This document shows positions 1-9,689 of a DNA stretch of 64,000 nucleotides, in pieces. Both the position numbers and the translations under genes were made by a program. Below the pieces are notes generated by a model. It made no database searches, was not told the DNA's origin, and saw only the letters and a list, made by a program, of their open reading frames with translations. The DNA is from Brienomyrus brachyistius (taxonomy: Eukaryota > Chordata > Actinopteri > Osteoglossiformes > Mormyridae), in NCBI RefSeq assembly GCF_023856365.1, contig NW_026042475.1, forward strand, positions 124,001 to 188,000, written 5' to 3'. Position 1 is the first letter of the stretch, and each line of letters begins with the position of its first letter.

Positions 1-201
1 GTATCGAGACTAGTTGGTCATTATGGATAACTAAGGTGCACTAAAATTGGGTGAGCAGGCAAGGCATGTCTCCCCAGTTGTGTGACAATTATTTTATATA
101 AATGTATATATATATTCCCTCCACCACCCCTCCTTTACGGAGGACTGCTTTATTTTTAATATCCATTGCGAAAAAAAAACACAAGAAAAAGAAAAAATAT
201 C

Positions 202-246
<45 letters not shown>

Positions 247-880
247 GTGTGTCGAGACTAGATGGTCAGTATGGATAACTGAGGTGCACTAAAATTGGGT
301 GAGCAGGCAAGGCATGTCACCCAGGTTGTGTGACAATTATTTTATATATATGCATATACATATTCCATCCACCATCCCTCCTTTACGGAGAACTGCGTTA
401 TTTTTATTGTCTATTGCAAAAAAAAAACAGAAAAACTATATATATATATATATACATATATATTCATGGGTGTATCGAGACTAGATGGTCATTCTGGATA
501 ACTAAAGTGCACTAAAATTGGGTGAGCAGGCAAGGCATGTCACCCAGGTTGTGTGACAATTATTTTATATAAATGTATATATATATATATATATTCCATC
601 CACCATCCCTCCTTTACGGAGAACTGCGTTATTTTTCTTTTCTATTGCTAATAAAAAAACTATATATATATACATATATATTTATGGGTGTATCGAGACT
701 AGATGGTCATTATGAATAACTAAGGTGCACTAAAATTGGGTGAGCAGGCAAGGCATGTCACCCCAGTTGTGTGACAATTATTTTATATATATATTCCATC
801 CACCATCCCTCCTTTACGGAGGACTGCTTTATTTTTAATATCCATTGCGAAAAAAAAACACAAGAAAAAGAAAAAATATC

Positions 881-937
<57 letters not shown>

Positions 938-1040
938 GTGTGTCGAGACTAGATGGTCAGTATGGATAACTAAAGTGCACTAAAATTGGGTGAGCAGGCA
1001 AGGCATGTCACCCAGGTTGTGTGACAATTATTTTATATAA

Positions 1041-1082
<42 letters not shown>

Positions 1083-1385
1083 ATCCACCATCCCTCCTTT
1101 ACGGAGAACTGCGTTATTTTTCTTTTCTATTGCTAATAAAAAAACTATATATATGTACATATATATATATATATATATGGGTGTATCGAGACTAGTTGGT
1201 CATTATGGATAACTAAGTTGCACTAAAATTGGGTGAGCAGGCAAGGCATGTCACCCAGGTTGTGTGACAATTATTTTATATATATATGTATATATATATT
1301 CCCTCCACCACCCCTCCTTTACGGAGGACTGCTTTATTTTTAATATCCATTGCGAAAAAAAAACACAAGAAAAAGAAAAAATATC

Positions 1386-1440
<55 letters not shown>

Positions 1441-1543
1441 GTGTGTCGAGACTAGATGGTCAGTATGGATAACTAAAGTGCACTAAAATTGGGTGAGCAG
1501 GCAAGGCATGTCACCCAGGTTGTGTGACAATTATTTTATATAA

Positions 1544-1611
<68 letters not shown>

Positions 1612-1913
1612 CATCCACCATCCCTCCTTTACGGAGAACTGCGTTATTTTTCTTTTCTATTGCTAATAAAAAAACTATATATATGTACATATATATATAT
1701 ATATATGGGTGTATCGAGACTAGTTGGTCATTATGGATAACTAAGTTGCACTAAAATTGGGTGAGCAGGCAAGGCATGTCACCCAGGTTGTGTGACAATT
1801 ATTTTATATATATATGTATATATATATTCCCTCCACCACCCCTCCTTTACGGAGGACTGCTTTATTTTTAATATCCATTGCGAAAAAAAAACACAAGAAA
1901 AAGAAAAAATATC

Positions 1914-1966
<53 letters not shown>

Positions 1967-2845
1967 GTGTGTCGAGACTAGATGGTCAGTATGGATAACT
2001 AAGGTGCACTAAAATTGGGTGAGCAGGCAAGGCATGTCACCCAGGTTGTGTGACAATTATTTTATATAAATGTATATATATATACATATATTCCATCCAC
2101 CATCCCTCCTTTACGGAGAACTGCGTTATTTTTCTTTTCTATTGCTAATAAAAAAACTATATATATATGTACATATATATATATATATGGGTGTATCGAG
2201 ACTAGTTGGTCATTATGGATAACTAAGTTGCACTAAAATTGGGTGAGCAGGCAAGGCATGTCACCCAAGTTGTGTGACAATTATTTTATATATATGTATA
2301 TATATATTCCATCCACCATCCCTCCTTTATGGAGAACTGCGTTATTTTTATTGTCTATTGCAAAAAAAAAAACAAAAAAAACTATATATATATACATATA
2401 TATTTATGGGTGTATCGAGACTAGATGGTCATTATGAATAACTAAGGTGCACTAAAACTGGGTGAGCAGGCAAGGCATGTCACCCAGGTTGTGTGACAAT
2501 TATTTTATATATATGTATATATATATTCCATCCACCATCCCTCCTTTATGGAGAACTGCGTTATTTTTATTGTCTATTGCAAAAAAAAAAACAAAAAAAA
2601 CTATATATATATATACATATATATATATGGGTGTATCGAGACTAGAAGGTCATTATGCATAACTAAAGTGCACTAAAATTGGGTGAGCAGGAAAGGCATG
2701 TCACCCCAGTTGTGTGACAATTATTTTATATATATGTATATATATATATATATTCCCTCCACCACCCCTCCTCTACGGAGGACTGCTTTATTTTTATTTC
2801 CATTGCAAAAATAAAAAATTTTAAAACACAAAAAAAAAAAAAAAC
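1..2845. repeat. AT-rich minisatellite array 1 (cut by window start)
   Basis: About twelve tandem units of roughly 200-300 bp. Each has a conserved core (GAGACTAG, a GGTGCACTAAAA block, GGTGAGCAGGCAAGGCATGT, then TGTGTGACAATTATTTTAT), a (TA)n tract, a CTCCTTTACGGAG block, an A-rich stretch and a second (TA)n tract. Unit length varies mainly with the two (TA)n tracts. Three main subtypes are visible: alpha (CCCTCCACCACCCC, GGAGGACTGC, TTTAATATCCATTGCG, followed by GGGTGTGTCGAG), beta (GAGAACTGCG, TTTCTTTTCTATTGC) and gamma (TTTATTGTCTATTGC). From the window start the order is alpha, gamma, beta, then alternating alpha and beta, closing with two gamma units and a degenerate last unit at about 2690-2845. 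YIYIYI-type open frames here are translated (TA)n and are not genes. Confidence 0.95.
538..558. other. conserved hairpin in the minisatellite core (example)
   Basis: TGTCAC and GTGACA form perfect 6-bp arms around a 9-nt loop. The same hairpin recurs in nearly every unit of all arrays. Units that read CCCCGG or CCCCAG in the loop keep the arms, so the stem is better conserved than the loop. Whether this reflects function or only array homogenisation cannot be told from sequence. Confidence 0.6.
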
Positions 2846-2929
2846 GAAAATAATAATAATAAAAATAATTTTGAATGTGTATTCAAATAAGTTTGAATGT
2901 GTGTGAACTATATATAAATATATATATAC

Positions 2930-3021
2930 ACATGCATATACAGAAATATATACACACACACACATATATATATATACACACACACACACAGACACACACT
3001 CACATAAACACATACACACAC
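2930..3021. repeat. (CA)n/(TA)n microsatellite
   Basis: Compound dinucleotide tract of CA and TA runs with a few interruptions. It separates the degenerate last minisatellite unit from the Tc1-like relic. Its length differs by a few bases between the four modules. Confidence 0.9.
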
Positions 3022-3027
3022 TGTGTA

Positions 3028-3395
3028 CAGTCTTATGCAAAGGTTTGGCACCCCTTGACAAATAACATCTTTTCAATTACAAAAGCAACAATATCAGTTA
3101 ATACAGTCTCTTTAGGAACTGGGGGAAAAATACACAATATTTTCAGCAAACATTGATGAATAGTTACTTTTTATGCCATAAATTGAACAAAATTACAAAA
3201 TAAAAACATTATTATGGCACTCTGCAAAAGTTTGGGCACCCTACGTAATCAGTACTTAGTAACACCTCCTCTGCCAGATATCACAGCTTACAAGCGCTTC
3301 TTATAGCCAGCTGAAAGGCTTTCAGTTCTTGTACTTGGGATTTTCTCACATTCTTCCTTGCAAAAGGCTTCTAGTTCTGTAATATTCTAATATAT
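3028..3395 (-). pseudogene. Tc1-like transposase relic, C-terminal end plus terminus
   Basis: The left edge is TA followed by CAGTCTTATGCAAAGGTTTGG, the form of terminal repeat used by Tc1-like elements. On the minus strand, 3392 to 3249 reads as the last ~45 residues of a Tc1-type transposase, including FCKEECEKIP, SAGYKKRL and ending GGVTKY with a stop at 3249-3251. One in-frame stop follows KKRL. A second GCAAAAGTTTGGGCACCC-type motif lies between the coding end and the terminus. The N-terminal and catalytic regions are missing, so this is a dead fragment. All four modules share it and its in-frame stop. Confidence 0.75.
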
Positions 3396-3911
3396 CAAGG
3401 GCTGTATTGTCAAATAGGAGATCGGCAGCATTCTCCCACCTGAGAAAACTGTACTACAATGCCCTTGATAGTGTGTAGAAACACACTCGTCAGCTCTAGT
3501 CCTCCTGTAACAACGCAAAAGGACTGGCAACCCTCAGGTATTTATGCGTGCGATTGTATGATAAATTCACCCTGACAGTCTCACACTTCTCTTGGTACCA
3601 ACAGGTCTCATGGAATATATAAAAGGCAACTGCAACAATTATACTCGGCACTAAACATCGAGGCACGGAAATGCAGCAGAGCTTGTGTATTTCTCAGGAT
3701 GCATTCTAGTAAAATGCCCGGAAAATGAGCTAAAGACATATTTCAAGGGGCACTATATAAAACCGATGGAAATTTTACTGATTAAATAAAAGGAAAAGCA
3801 TCGTTTGAAAAATCACAAATGTTTCTAAGATTCAATGCATCGCTTTTTGACCACATCATAGCGATGAACACATCATTGTTCCTGACAATGTCCTAATACA
3901 GAAATAAAACT
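3393..3911. other. non-coding stretch with inverted repeat and TATA-like site
   Basis: No gene recognised. TATCAAGGGC at 3393-3402 and GCCCTTGATA at 3461-3470 form a perfect 10-bp inverted repeat that extends imperfectly inward, possibly a tiny MITE or excision scar next to the Tc1 relic. A TATATAAAAG sequence lies on the plus strand at about 3616-3625 and AATAAA at 3903-3908, so a short rightward transcript is conceivable, but no worthwhile reading frame lies between them. Confidence 0.4.
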
Positions 3912-4024
3912 TTATGTTGGTAAACTCAAAAAGCCTTCAGCTGTCACACTGGCTAACGATCTCAAACGATTATAAAGCAGCATTTTGAAAAGCGCTGTTT
4001 TAAAATAACAGATACAACACTTAC

Positions 4025-4313
4025 CTTGTCTTCTGGCCAAATGCTTTTCACGGCTTGGCACTCCAACGGTGCTGAAACGAAATTTGTATTTCCTCCTACC
4101 TCGTTGGCCCTTCAGTTCTTCTTTTCTCCCTTTGGATGTTTTTTTCCTTCTTCTTTGGATATTGTTTTTTATTTTTGTTTGTTTTTTTTTACTTTGCATG
4201 TTTTTCCTTCTTCGGATATTATTTTTTTGGCTTATTTTTTTAGACGATGTTTTTTTCGTCTTCTTTAAAAATTGATTTTTTTCGTCTTCTTTAAATATTG
4301 TTTTTTTTTTCAT
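4025..4313 (-). CDS. putative lysine/arginine-rich first coding exon
   Basis: The minus-strand ATG at 4313-4311 opens a frame that reaches a consensus donor, AAG|GTAAGT, with the last exon base at 4025. The exon would encode about 96 residues, strongly basic (KKTKKTSSKK, RRRKKTSKGRK), ending KYKFRFSTVGVPSREKHLARRQG. It lies downstream of a convincing promoter, and about 90 bases separate the TATA box from the ATG. The frame stays open past the donor to 3912, but the donor is strong. I recognise no family. The underlying DNA is a set of degenerate short repeats (CTTCTTCGGATAT-like and TCGTCTTCTTTAAA-like), so the basic composition may simply reflect A-rich repeats. No downstream exon was found. 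The same exon is in all four modules, but in module 4 the ATG is out of frame. Confidence 0.35.
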
Positions 4314-4404
4314 CCTTTTGATGTTGTTTTACGGAACAAGAGCCGTACAGTGCTACTCTATCAGGAGGTAGCGCCAACTGAACGCCTTGAAGCAGTACCC
4401 AGCT

Positions 4405-4504
4405 CTTTTATAGGGAGCGTCAACCCGAAGTCAAGTTCTAGAACGTTGCACTCACTTTTCATTGGTTTCCCAGCTATGCTGTCAGAATAATGTTTGCTGA
4501 TTGG
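4405..4504 (-). promoter_or_regulatory. Pol II promoter-like region: two CCAAT, HSE-like site, TATA
   Basis: Read on the minus strand, the order is CCAAT (4504-4500), CCAAT (4465-4461), GTTCTAGAAC (4444-4435, a perfect inverted TTC/GAA pair like a heat shock element core) and TATAAAAG (4412-4405). Spacing is promoter-like, with a start expected about 4380 and the ATG at 4313. CCAAT plus HSE plus TATA is the arrangement known from heat-shock gene promoters; that this one is heat responsive is inference only. Only one two-unit HSE is visible, whereas strong heat-shock promoters usually have three or more GAA units. Confidence 0.5.
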
Positions 4505-5079
4505 TCGAAAATTTTAAAACGTACCCGAGTACTGTAAAAAAAACTCAAGATCTTGCTACCCTACGGAGCACCCATAAGGTGATTTTTTTTATACGTTATA
4601 TGCAGCTATTTGTAGCAGGCCGTAATTAGACTAATCCACCCTTTGTCAATAAAGCCAACAAGAGAACAGGTTGCCCAAAGTTTGCTCAGGTACACGCCAC
4701 AGCACAACCTTAAAAACACATCCAGCACAAATCACACTAGTGAATGACACAGCAAATCACAGCAATAAAAAAGACCCCTATGGGCAATCCAGCACCCAGA
4801 CTACAGGTGCCAAAAGGCCCAGCCTGCCTAATAATGAACCCAAAATATACATACAACAAAGAAAAAGACACAAACAAAAAAGAAAATAAAACTAGCCAGC
4901 TGCTCCCACTAAACCCCGCTCCCGAGGCCACTAAGCCGGCTGGCTTGATAATACACGATACAACCTCAGATAAAACATATTAAAGCAACACCAGGGAGGT
5001 TTACAACCTGATCCTTAAAATTATCGACCCGTAATTCCACCTTGAAAACCCCTAAAGAACAGTAGTTTACCCCATGACT
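4505..5079. other. no gene recognised; carries one copy of a 75-bp repeat
   Basis: Mostly unassigned A/C-rich sequence. The stretch 4979-5053 (TATTAAAGCAACACCAGG onward) is related to a second copy that lies beyond the integrase relic in modules 3 and 4. In module 1 that partner falls inside the deleted segment. Confidence 0.5.
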
Positions 5080-5258
5080 CACTGCCCCATTCAAACAAAA
5101 AAAAAACAGGTTTTTGGGGTAACCTTTAGGTCAGCTCTTCAAAACCAGGTATGAGGACTCTTCAGCTAATCAGTCCTCTAATTAGAAATCTAATTAGGGA
5201 GTTGCAGCGAAAACCTGCATACACACCGGCCCTTTGCGGATAAGATTGTTCACCCCTG
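5080..5258 (-). mobile_element. hAT-like MITE end
   Basis: On the minus strand the end reads CAGGGGTGAACAATCTTATC, then CGCAAAGGGCCGG and a GCAGGTTTTCGCT segment, then an AATTAG/CTAATT-rich interior. CAGGGGTGG-type ends followed by AAAGGGCCGG are familiar from widespread fish non-autonomous elements of hAT type. Only one end is clear. The other limit (about 5080) is approximate, and no target duplication could be defined. Confidence 0.45.
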
Positions 5259-5687
5259 AAACAAGCAAACAGAAAGGCTGCTACACTGCAAATTCAATAT
5301 GCCCGCCGATGCTCCACCAAATCTATCAGGACCCTGCCTGTCTTTCCCGTGCCTGCTCCTTTGCCAATATGCCCTACCATCGGAACATGCACAGCCATCT
5401 CGCCCCGGCTATGCCTCCAGTCCGAACTGCAGTTCCTATACCTGCCTATAATTGCCTGGCTACAATCCATCCCCCAAAATGAAATTGATGACCCAACGAT
5501 CACAGCTAAGAATTCTATCCCCAAACCACTGGTCTTCCTCCCCAACCGAACGATCATTCACTGACCGTGGTAACTTATAAGGGTTGGTATGATGACCAGT
5601 GGTGGACCTCACCGAACGTTTAACTGGTCTCTACACCTCGGGGGGGACATAACCTCCTCCATTATACGAGGCCTACTTGTGGATGCT
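5259..5687. other. unassigned DNA 3' of the integrase relic
   Basis: Lies downstream of the integrase relic on the minus strand and may be the 3' part of the same Ty3/gypsy element, but I see no polypurine tract or LTR boundary that would prove it. Open frames here have no recognisable domains. Confidence 0.35.
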
Positions 5688-5922
5688 CTATTGCGACCCC
5701 TCCCACCAGCCTTGTCCCCGTAAAATCACAGAGTCCTCATCCGATTCCATTTCTGTTGCCCCTGTGGGCAACCCAGACTCAGGAGACATTACCAGAACAT
5801 CTTCCCCTGACATAACAACCCCCTGTGGTACTGGACGCAACTCTGTTCGGTGAACTTGACGGACAACCCCGTCCCCCTCCATTGGAGTTGCAGAGTAAAC
5901 TGCACCCTGATCTTGGGGACAC
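5688..5922 (-). pseudogene. Ty3/gypsy integrase C-terminal relic, truncated
   Basis: The minus-strand frame reads RCPQDQGAVYSATP and VRQVHRTELRPVPQ, the C-terminal tail domain of a Ty3/gypsy-type integrase, and ends at 5688. The part encoding the preceding chromodomain-like core is absent because 3.4 kb present in modules 3 and 4 is missing here: the junction at 5922 joins directly to a CTTGTAACATGC sequence that lies at 47362 in module 3. It is a fragment only. Confidence 0.65.
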
Positions 5923-6133
5923 TTGTAACATGCACCCATGATTTGGAACAGCAGCATACCTGTCAAGGTTTGGATTTGAAAATAAAGGAAATTTTCCGGC
6001 ACCCGCCGTGAGCCATCCCACCACCGCAACCAGGCTCCAGTATCCCTTACATTTTAAGACAGGAAATATAAAATAATATAAATTATATAAAATATAATAT
6101 AAATATAAATATATAAAATATATAAAATATAAA
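5923..6133. mobile_element. left part of the MITE that carries tRNA-like units elsewhere
   Basis: From about 5953 (CATACCTGTCAAGG) to 6133 the sequence matches the left part of the element at 47392-47769, including its (TATAAAATA)n-like AT tract. The match stops just where module 3 enters the tRNA-like unit. Modules 1 and 2 therefore have the left arm but neither the tRNA-like body nor the right arm. Confidence 0.6.
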
Positions 6134-8189
6134 ATAACCATTTGTCATTTATTTTCTATTAATTTTTCATGTTCACTCATGCGGCTCTGTCATTCACTAA
6201 TGACTTGGATTTTTCATGCCGACTGACATCGTTCCTTCCCCGTGGGAGACAAATCTTACAGAACGCGTGACCCATCCTGCTCCTCTTCAGGAAAGTAAAT
6301 TCGTCATCTTCGTCATCACCCCTTAAAACAATTACTGAAGCGAGACGGCGCACGCGTTACGGCGACAGATTTAAATTGTGAGTGCACTATATCTCGTCGC
6401 AAATGGTGCTTAACCACGGCGGGTCTCAAGCACAGGAGACTCCCAATTTCTAAATGACACACACTTGGCTCACAGCGCAAAGTTGTGTTAAACTTGCTTT
6501 GTCTAAAGCAGGCACACACATACGAGTATGATCCTGATAGGTAACTAAGCTATCGGTCTTATGTCCAAGCGCAACATAATTTAGGTTAGAACCTCATAAC
6601 AAGTATTCCCGTTCGCTAATAGAGAGATCTCTCCCAGGATATATAGAAACGGAGACACTCGTCCGAATTGAACCTGGAAACAAAGCGCTACATCTGAGAA
6701 TCTCGTCAGACATAGGGTTAAAGTTTACTGCAGTTTAATACGAAAGAACTACAATGAAATCACCGAAAATAAAACAAAATAATATAACTACTAATAATAG
6801 AAATAAAAATAACTATAATAAGCCCATATGATCCCGCTTAAATGCCTTCAGATTGCCATGAGTGCGACTTTTGCAACCAGTTGACAGTAGCGCTTCTTCA
6901 CTGCACGTTCGGTCATAAAAAGTTTAAATTGTGTGCTCAGAATAAGTTTAAACCTTGTGCCTTGTGATTATTAACCAATTTTTATGCTGAATGGTCGGCT
7001 CAAACTCAATTGCGAAACACCGTGAGTCTGTTAATGTGTGACTTAAATGGAACTCATTAATAACCAGTATCACGTAATAACCTGGGTTAGAATAGAAGGC
7101 TTGTCCAACGAGCTGCGTCACCAGGTAATGTAAACGATCGGTAGCGAAGCTCCCCTCACGGCCAATGAGAGAGAGTCTCGCGATATTTCAGGCGAATTTG
7201 AGGTTTCAGAGCGTAGATCGCACAGGCAGGGATTCTTGTGAGCACTCAATGAACGGAGGCTGAAGTTGTGTAAAAGACATGCATTTATTCCTATAACTAA
7301 CATAAGACAGACATTACACCTAACAAACAATAAACACGAAATAACGGAGTGGACACAAACAATGTAATCATGAAAATGCAATGACCAGATTTAAAATGAG
7401 TAACCTTAAAAGGGAAAATACTGTTCTGCAAAGCAAGCAATTTGTGGAAATACTGTCCTAAAGTAATATAGCAGGTGAATAGGAGTTTAGGTTGTTATAA
7501 ATGAAAGGAAGTTTGTTTACTTGGTTGCAGAGTGGGGGGGGGGGGGGTCTTGGCAGTTGGTTGCGGAGGCTGATGAGCTGATGGGTGATGGCACTCAGGG
7601 AGGCGCGGTGTTTGCAGCGGTTGTTGGAGTGGAGCCCCTCTGATTCCCTCTCCTGGTGAAGCTTGGGCTTGGTTGCAGTTCTCTGTCCAGCTGGGTCTTC
7701 ACTGATAGGCTTCAGGAGGGCTTCTTGTGGGCTTCTCTTCTCTTGGGCTGATGTTCTCTGCCTCTCTTCGTGCTGATGGTCTTTTGTTTTCTCCTCCCTT
7801 CTGTTTCTCCTCTCCTGGCTTTGTTCTGAGGTGCCAGGTTTTATAGTGTAAAGTTCGTGAATAGGAGTGACCAGGAATTCGACTCCTGGACCAATGGCTG
7901 ACCATCCATTTGGCGGGCTTTCGGAAGGGGGTCTGTATCAGTCCTTTTGAGATTTATGACCAGAGTGATTTCCCTTGTATTGATGATTTTCGTTAGGCTG
8001 GTGTAACTTTTGATATATTCACTTTCGTGGTAACCACTGACCAGATTTGGAAACTGGAGTGATTTTCCATCGGTTTGATACCAAACATGCCATAGCAGCC
8101 TAGCGGTTCACACCTCATACCATCTGTAATGATTAATTAATGATTACTTATATTATGTCGTTATGTTATATTACTCACACCTTATTTTA
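6134..8189. other. about 2 kb with no recognised gene; TATA-like site and poly-G
   Basis: Unique to modules 1 and 2. No family recognised up to about 7280. Further right, a minus-strand TATAAAA (7845-7839) precedes a purine-rich AG-dominated stretch to about 7600, a layout that would suit an LTR or an untranslated leader, but LTR ends were not found. A run of 14 G lies at 7534-7547 (13 G in module 2). CCAGGA/TCCTGG at 7871-7889 is a 6-bp-arm hairpin with a 7-nt loop. Confidence 0.35.
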
Positions 8190-8296
8190 TGCCTCACAAT
8201 CTATATAATTGTAAATATACTGTGTAGCTGCTGGCGCGTTCCAAACTAAATCTCATTGTACTTACAATGTCAATAAAAACATCCATCCATCCATCT
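8190..8296 (+). mobile_element. L2-type LINE 3' tail ending in (CATC)n
   Basis: Plus-strand sequence AATCTCATTGTACTTACAAT, then GTCAATAAAAACATCC and (CATC)n. This ATCTCATTGTA...CAATGACAATAAA-like end followed by a short tandem repeat is the usual 3' end of L2-like LINEs in fish. The flanking LINE coding fragments lie on the opposite strand, so this is a separate insertion. Confidence 0.5.
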
Positions 8297-8337
8297 AGGC
8301 AGGCCAGTGTCGCCTCCATCCTTCCTGAAGTCAGTGA

Positions 8338-8937
8338 TTCCTTTGTCTTTGTGCTGTTTAGTGCCAAATTGTTTGCTGAACTCCAACCTATCAGTTTCTG
8401 GACCTCATCTCTGTAAGCTGACTCATAAGAACCAAAGAGATTTACAAATGAGAGGAGGCCATTCGGCCCATCAAGCTCCTTTGAGGAGAACTTAGCTAAT
8501 AGCTCAAAAATCTTATCTAGCTCTGATTTAAAAGAACCCAGGGTTTTAGCTTGTGTTACAATAACAGGAAGACTATTCCATACTCTAACTACACGCTGTG
8601 TACAGAAATGCTTCATCAAATTCGTTTTAAAATGTTCTCCAGCTAATTTCCACTTATGGCCACGAGTTCTGGTATTTAAACTAACATTGAAATAGCCATT
8701 TGGCTGAACAGCATCCAGACCTGTTAGAATCTTAAACACCTGGATTATGTCCCCCCTTAGTCTCCTTTGCTCGAGGCTAAACAGATTCAGCTCAGCTAAC
8801 CTCTCCTCATTAGACATTCCTCTAAGACCAGGAATCATTCTCGTTGCCCTACGTTGCACCTTTTCCAAGGCAGCAATGTCCTTCTTAAGGTATGGTAACC
8901 AAACCCGCACACAATATTCTAGGTGGGGTCTTACCAA
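8338..8937 (-). pseudogene. chimeric LINE reverse-transcriptase relic (CR1-like plus L2-like)
   Basis: One minus-strand open frame holds two LINE pieces. Residues 1-166 (8937 to about 8440) are the C-terminal part of a CR1/Rex-Babar-type ORF2: MVRPHLEYCVRVWLPYLKKD, ALEKVQRRATRMIPGLRG, and RVVRVWNSLP near its end. Residues 172-200 (8424-8338) come from a different, L2-like reverse transcriptase: YRDEVQKLIGWSSANNLALN followed by STKTKE. An RT-internal segment cannot follow an ORF2 C-terminus in one element, so a CR1-like 3' fragment has landed inside an older L2-like copy. No RT catalytic YxDD region is present and the frame is dead despite its 247 codons. Confidence 0.7.
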
Positions 8938-8957
8938 GGAATTATATTATCGTAGCA

Positions 8958-9365
8958 TCACTTGCCTTGTCTTAAACTCCACACACCTAGAGATGCAATG
9001 TGCCTTCTCGCGTGGTGTTCCTGCAGAGGGAGTCTGTGAGTGCTGGAGATTGGGGGAGGGGGCAGTGTGGCTATGTCTGCTCTGTGTTCCTCCAGACGAG
9101 CAAAGAAGCTGTTTAGCTCCTTTGCTAAAAGGGCGTTGCTGTTAACAGTGACGGTGTTGTTGCCTTTGAAGTTTGTAATGTGTTGTATTCCCTGCCACAC
9201 CCACTGTGGGTTGTTGTATGTGAAGTAGACCTCTATTTTCTGTTTCTCTGCCTGCCTGGCAACCTTGATGCCCCTATTCAGGTTAGCTCTGGCTGCACTC
9301 TGTGTTCTTGACTGCGCTGTCTTGTCCTGTAGTATTGTATTGTTGCTCTTGTGTTTATCTTGCAC
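8958..9365 (-). pseudogene. L2-like LINE ORF2 relic, endonuclease-RT linker
   Basis: The minus-strand frame contains KVARQAEKQKIEVYFTYNNP, WVWQGIQHITNFKGN and ELNSFFARLEEH, the typical linker between the endonuclease and reverse transcriptase of L2-like fish LINEs. It is probably the upstream part of the same old copy that supplies the RT piece at 8424-8338, now separated by the CR1-like insertion. No endonuclease or RT core remains. Confidence 0.65.
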
Positions 9366-9545
9366 TTTCTCCCTCTGTTTGTGCTCCTTTCACTCTGTAT
9401 AGTTCTATCTTGCCCGCACTTGTGTCATCTTGTGTTGTTTCTGTTTTTCTTCTTTGTGTTGCACCGTGGTCCAGGAGGAACAATGTTTCCTTTCACTGTG
9501 TACTGTGTATATTGCTGAAATAACAATAAACCCACTTGACCACCT
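9366..9545 (+). mobile_element. L2/Rex-type LINE 3' tail
   Basis: Plus-strand TTGCACCGTGGTCCAGGAGG, then AACAATGTTTCC, CACTGTGTACTGTGTATATTG and AATAACAATAAACCCACTTG, a familiar 3' end of fish L2-like LINEs, closing in a CTTGA-type tail. It lies about 145 bp upstream of the chemerin-like start codon. Confidence 0.6.
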
Positions 9546-9689
9546 GCCTCAATTCATCCTGAAGAGTTTTCCAATGTTGTTCAAAGGTCTGTTTGTTTCG
9601 AGTGAAGGACACGCCCCTGGACGTGCTGGATAAGGGGACCACAGATCAGTGTCCTCAGTCCTGCTTCTCCCTTCAAAGCTGAGAGGAAG

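Noticed and set aside
299..2662. Many plus-strand open frames of 60-80 codons with long YIYIYI runs
   Set aside because: They are translations of (TA)n and of the minisatellite core, repeated once per unit, in several frames, with no splice or coding signature.
1..2845. Possible CRISPR-like array
   Set aside because: The repeats are ~200-300 bp with AT-dinucleotide spacers that are not unique, in a vertebrate genome; no cas genes.
2726..3076. Minus-strand frame rich in CVCVYIY
   Set aside because: Translated (CA)n/(TA)n microsatellite.
7280..8120. Solo LTR
   Set aside because: A TATA-like site and purine-rich leader are present, but no paired ends, TG/CA termini or target duplication could be found.
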